Shown here: positions 49,983 through 52,348 of the stretch, piece after piece
Layout of the letters: each line of letters begins with the position of its first letter
Position numbering within the stretch: the first letter of the stretch is position 1
Assembly (NCBI RefSeq): GCF_001613145.1
Contig: NZ_BDBU01000063.1
Span: 1 to 52,348, forward strand
Source of the DNA: Nocardia jejuensis NBRC 103114
GTDB taxonomy: Bacteria > Actinomycetota > Actinomycetes > Mycobacteriales > Mycobacteriaceae
DNA: 52,348 bases
Direction: 5' to 3'
Position numbers and translations under genes: made by a program
The notes under the pieces: generated by a model
What the model was told of the DNA's origin: nothing
Databases searched by the model: none
The model's input: only the letters and a program-made list of their open reading frames with translations

Positions 49983-51053
49983 ATGGGCGCCGGACACGAC
50001 CACGCCGCAGGTTCAACCGTCGACGAGTCCGACGGCGGGCATTCCCACAGCGGGCATTCCCACGGCGGAGAGTCCCACGGTGGGCACTCGCACGGCGGCC
50101 ATGCCGGGCACTCGCACGGCGCGACCGCCGACAGCGACAAGCGCTGGCTGGCCGGCGCGCTCGCCGTCATCGTCGTGTTCCTGCTCGGCGAGGTCATCGT
50201 CGGTGTGGTCTCCGGATCGCTGGCCCTGCTCTCGGACGCGGCGCACATGCTCACCGACGCGGCCTCGATCGTGCTGGCGCTGTGGGCGATCCGGCTCGCC
50301 GCCAAACCGGCGCAGGGTCGGATGACCTTCGGCTGGAAGCGAGCGGAGATCCTCTCCGCCCAGGCCAACGGGCTCACCCTGCTGGGCCTGGCTGCCTGGC
50401 TGACCTACGAGGCCATCCGCCGCCTCATCGATCCGCCCGAGGTCACCGGCGGCCTGGTGTTGATCACCGCGCTGATCGGCATCGTGGTGAACGTGCTGGC
50501 GAGTTGGATGATCAGCCGCGCCAACCGCACCAGCCTCAATGTCGAGGGCGCGTACCAGCACATCCTCAACGACCTTTTCGCCTTCATCGCCACCGCGATC
50601 GCCGGCGTCGTCATCATGCTGACCGGATTCGCCCGCGCCGACGGCATCGCCACCCTGATCGTGGTCGTGCTCATGGTCAAGGCGGGAATCGGCCTGGTTC
50701 GCGCCTCGGGCCGGATCTTCCTCGAGGCCGCTCCGGCCTACCTGGACCCCGAGGAGATCGGCGAGCGGATGGCCGCCACCGACACCGTGGTCGAGGTGCA
50801 CGATCTGCACATCTGGGAGATCACCTCCGGGGTTCCGTCGCTGTCGGCGCACGTGCTGGTCGAACCCGGCCGGGACTGCCAGCGGGCCCGCGCGGACGTG
50901 GCGCGGATGCTCGCCGAGCGCTACCGGATCGACCACGCGGTCCTTCAGGTCGATTACGTGGAGTGCGCCGACGAGGAGCACGCCGACCACGACCACGCCC
51001 CGCACTGCGCGGACTCGCACGGCCCCGTGCATCGCTCGGTCTCGGCGAGCTGA
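49983..51053 (+). CDS. Cation diffusion facilitator family zinc/cobalt exporter (CzcD-like)
   Basis: 356 residues; AAGGAGGG before the ATG at 49983 rules out the upstream ATG at 49890. The N-terminal 45 residues hold a repeated GHSH/GGHSHG metal-binding segment, and the C-terminus has another (EEHADHDHAPHCADSHGPVH). Six membrane helices; the transport site is built from LSDAAHMLTDA in helix 2 and QHILNDLFAF in helix 5. The cytosolic domain (EVHDLHIWEITSGVPSLSAHVLVE) is the usual CDF dimerisation domain. It exports Zn(II), perhaps also Co(II) or Cd(II), by proton exchange. A weak inverted repeat (CACAC 49928-49932, GTGTG 49952-49956) lies upstream, possibly a metal-sensor site. Confidence 0.93.
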   Translation: MGAGHDHAAGSTVDESDGGHSHSGHSHGGESHGGHSHGGHAGHSHGATADSDKRWLAGALAVIVVFLLGEVIVGVVSGSLALLSDAAHMLTDAASIVLALWAIRLAAKPAQGRMTFGWKRAEILSAQANGLTLLGLAAWLTYEAIRRLIDPPEVTGGLVLITALIGIVVNVLASWMISRANRTSLNVEGAYQHILNDLFAFIATAIAGVVIMLTGFARADGIATLIVVVLMVKAGIGLVRASGRIFLEAAPAYLDPEEIGERMAATDTVVEVHDLHIWEITSGVPSLSAHVLVEPGRDCQRARADVARMLAERYRIDHAVLQVDYVECADEEHADHDHAPHCADSHGPVHRSVSAS

Positions 51054-51117
51054 TGTACCGGACACGGGTTCCGCTCGTACGCTGGGGATGAGGCCATCCC
51101 CACGGCAGGAGGCGACC

Positions 51118-51213
51118 ATGTCCGGTAATTGCCCAGGTCACACTGCTAATTGCCCAGGTCACGCCGGCCGATGCGCGGCGGCGCGAACTCGAACGACCGG
51201 TGCACCGCGATGA
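51118..51213 (+). CDS. 31-residue Cys/His-repeat small ORF, possible leader peptide
   Basis: 31 residues. AGGAGG six bases before the ATG is the best ribosome-binding site in this region. The peptide begins MSGNCPGHTANCPGHAG, a seven-residue duplication with the motif NCPGH twice, then a third cysteine and a basic tail. Its TGA at 51211-51213 overlaps the ATG of the next gene (ATGA), a classic coupling arrangement. Codons in the duplicated part (AAT, CCA, GGT, ACT) are AT-richer than those of neighbouring genes. It could be a metal-binding peptide or a regulatory leader; the zinc exporter ends 64 bases upstream. No family recognised. Confidence 0.5.
   Translation: MSGNCPGHTANCPGHAGRCAAARTRTTGAPR
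51126..51162. repeat. Direct repeat with 21-bp period
   Basis: TAATTGCCCAGGTCAC occurs at 51126-51141 and 51147-51162. The period equals seven codons of the small ORF and also two DNA helical turns, so it may be a coding duplication or a pair of protein-binding sites on the same DNA face. Confidence 0.75.
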
Positions 51214-51593
51214 ATTCGGCCGCGGCGCGCTTCCGCCCTCGTGACCTGGTCGAGGTCGAATTGGACCTGGGCTCCTCCCGCCCCAATCCGCAGTGGTGGC
51301 TCGACACCCGTGCCGCACGCCGGCTCTTGGTCGCGGTCGATGCCGCGCCGCACGCCGACGCGAGCCGGGTGGAGAACGATCCCGGCTATCGAGGTCTGGT
51401 CGTCTCGGTGTCCGACGGCCGGATCATCCGCATCCGGCGCGGCACCATCGAGGTCACCGGCGAGACCGGTGTCGCGGAACCCATTCGGCGTGCCGACCCC
51501 GATCGGGCGCTGGAGCGCTGGCTGCTCGACACCGGCCGCACGATGATCGGCGACCCCGAATACGCCGCCGTCACAGCGGGATTCGAGCAGTAG
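51210..51593 (+). CDS. Hypothetical protein, 127 residues
   Basis: 127 residues from ATG at 51210, which overlaps the stop of the upstream small ORF; an ATG at 51150 would run through the repeat and lacks a ribosome site. Soluble, mixed alpha/beta: VEVELDLGSSRPNPQWWLDTR, then VSDGRIIRIRRGTIEVTG and a C-terminal helix RALERWLLDTGRTMIGDPEYAAV. No domain recognised and no catalytic motif evident. Coupling to the Cys/His small ORF suggests they act or are regulated together. Confidence 0.65.
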   Translation: MNSAAARFRPRDLVEVELDLGSSRPNPQWWLDTRAARRLLVAVDAAPHADASRVENDPGYRGLVVSVSDGRIIRIRRGTIEVTGETGVAEPIRRADPDRALERWLLDTGRTMIGDPEYAAVTAGFEQ

Positions 51594-51612
51594 CCGCGCT
51601 CGCCGTTCGGAA

Positions 51613-52348
51613 TCAGGCCAGGTAGCGGGCGTACCAGTCGGTGACGCGCTGCCAGGCTTGCGCCGCCGCGGCCGGTTGGTAGCGCTGACCGGTGTCGTTG
51701 AAGAAGGCGTGGTCGGCGTCCTCGGCCACGAACATCTCGTGTGGCAGACCGGCCTTGTCCAGGGCGGCCTCGGCCGCGGGGCGCGATGCGTCCACCCGGC
51801 TGTCCAGGGCGCCGTAGACCCCCAGTACGGCCGCGTCCACGCCGGTGAACTCGCCGCCGTCCGGGAACGGTCCGTAAAACGGTGTGGCCGCGGCCAATTC
51901 GGAGACGCCGGAGGTGAGCAGCAGCCAGGTGAGCCCGCCGCCGAAGCAGAATCCGGTGGCCCCCAGCTTCTTTCCCGGGACCCGCCGCTGTAGCTCGGTC
52001 AGGCCCGCGCGCAGATCCGCGACGAACCGCTCCTGCGGGAGCTTCCCGAGTGCGGCGGTCGCGGCCGCCGGATCGGTGAAGGTGGCGGTGCCGCCCTCCT
52101 CCGAGAGCAGGTCGACCGCGAGCGCCGAATACCCGACGCCCGCGAAACGTCCTGCTACGGAACGAATATGGTCCGTCAGCCCCTTGTTCTCGTGGATCAC
52201 CAGCACCCCGCCGCGTGGTTGCGCGGCCTCGGCCCATGCGGCCTGCAGGGTCCGGCCCTCCGGCCCGGCGAAGGTGATCGCGCTCGGCGTGATCGCGGTG
52301 GCGGTCCCCGGGGGCGGCCCGGACGGCGCTGCCGAGGTCGCGCCCACG
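51613..52348 (-). CDS. Dienelactone hydrolase family protein (5' end beyond the window)
   Basis: At least 244 residues; the frame is open to the window edge and a GTG at 52347 is only the last in-window start. Alpha/beta-hydrolase with the dienelactone-hydrolase triad: Cys in GFCFGGGLT, Asp in GVYGALDSRVDAS, His in DADHAFFND. The N-terminal segment GATSAAPSGPPPGTATAI looks like the region after a signal peptide, so an exported enzyme with a Tat or Sec signal outside the window is likely. The family hydrolyses cyclic lactones or small esters. Convergent with the hypothetical gene, 20 bases away. Confidence 0.88.
   Translation of the reverse strand, partial: VGATSAAPSGPPPGTATAITPSAITFAGPEGRTLQAAWAEAAQPRGGVLVIHENKGLTDHIRSVAGRFAGVGYSALAVDLLSEEGGTATFTDPAAATAALGKLPQERFVADLRAGLTELQRRVPGKKLGATGFCFGGGLTWLLLTSGVSELAAATPFYGPFPDGGEFTGVDAAVLGVYGALDSRVDASRPAAEAALDKAGLPHEMFVAEDADHAFFNDTGQRYQPAAAAQAWQRVTDWYARYLA

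Overview
The window is a high-GC chromosomal segment with actinobacterial gene content, most likely from Nocardia or a close mycolic-acid-producing relative (inference). The clues are a LigD with the mycobacterial domain order and exactly the length I recall for M. tuberculosis LigD, a fused ECF transporter like the Rv2326c-Rv2325c pair, a WS/DGAT acyltransferase, an ECF41/SigJ sigma factor, a lone ctaD and several short exported proteins. I see no rRNA, tRNA, CRISPR, phage or IS element.

Left part (1-13.6 kb): the tail of an upstream gene and its terminator, ligD, a cysteine-less isochorismatase-fold hydrolase with a probable 3' frameshift, a YczE-type membrane protein, an epimerase-type reductase divergent from a TetR regulator across a clear palindrome, a secreted lipase, an exported hydrophobic protein, the ECF-type transporter (T gene plus S-A-A' fusion), a DUF4377-like lipoprotein and a Baeyer-Villiger-type monooxygenase.

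Middle part (13.7-26.3 kb): an eroded stretch of very short genes (52, 58 and 31 codons) and the 3' remnant of an XRE/TPR regulator. Four small exported proteins follow. Next come a SigJ-type sigma factor divergent from an FMN reductase and a SnoaL-like protein, an AraC regulator, a metallophosphoesterase, an RluA-type pseudouridine synthase, a WS/DGAT enzyme, an ArpA-like Fe(II)/2-oxoglutarate oxygenase divergent from a luciferase-like (LLM) oxidoreductase, and another exported protein.

Right part (26.4-52.3 kb): ctaD with a strong terminator, then a 5'-truncated quinone oxidoreductase, then the most striking locus. This is one 12.4-kb NRPS gene (C-A-T, a decayed A domain and low-complexity linker, C-A-T, C-A-T-TE) whose stop codon overlaps the TTG start of a UvrA-like ABC protein without a UvrB-binding domain. 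Because UvrA-like proteins protect producers of DNA-binding antibiotics (DrrC, Ecm16), the pair is a candidate minimal pathway for a small DNA-targeting peptide with built-in self-resistance. This is inference; no product is known to me.

The window ends with an M28 membrane peptidase, an SDR without its catalytic lysine divergent from an XRE/MmyB regulator across a palindrome, a PhoD phosphatase, a tiny membrane protein and a His-rich cation diffusion facilitator. After that comes a 31-codon ORF with a duplicated NCPGH motif coupled to a hypothetical protein, and a dienelactone hydrolase cut by the window edge.
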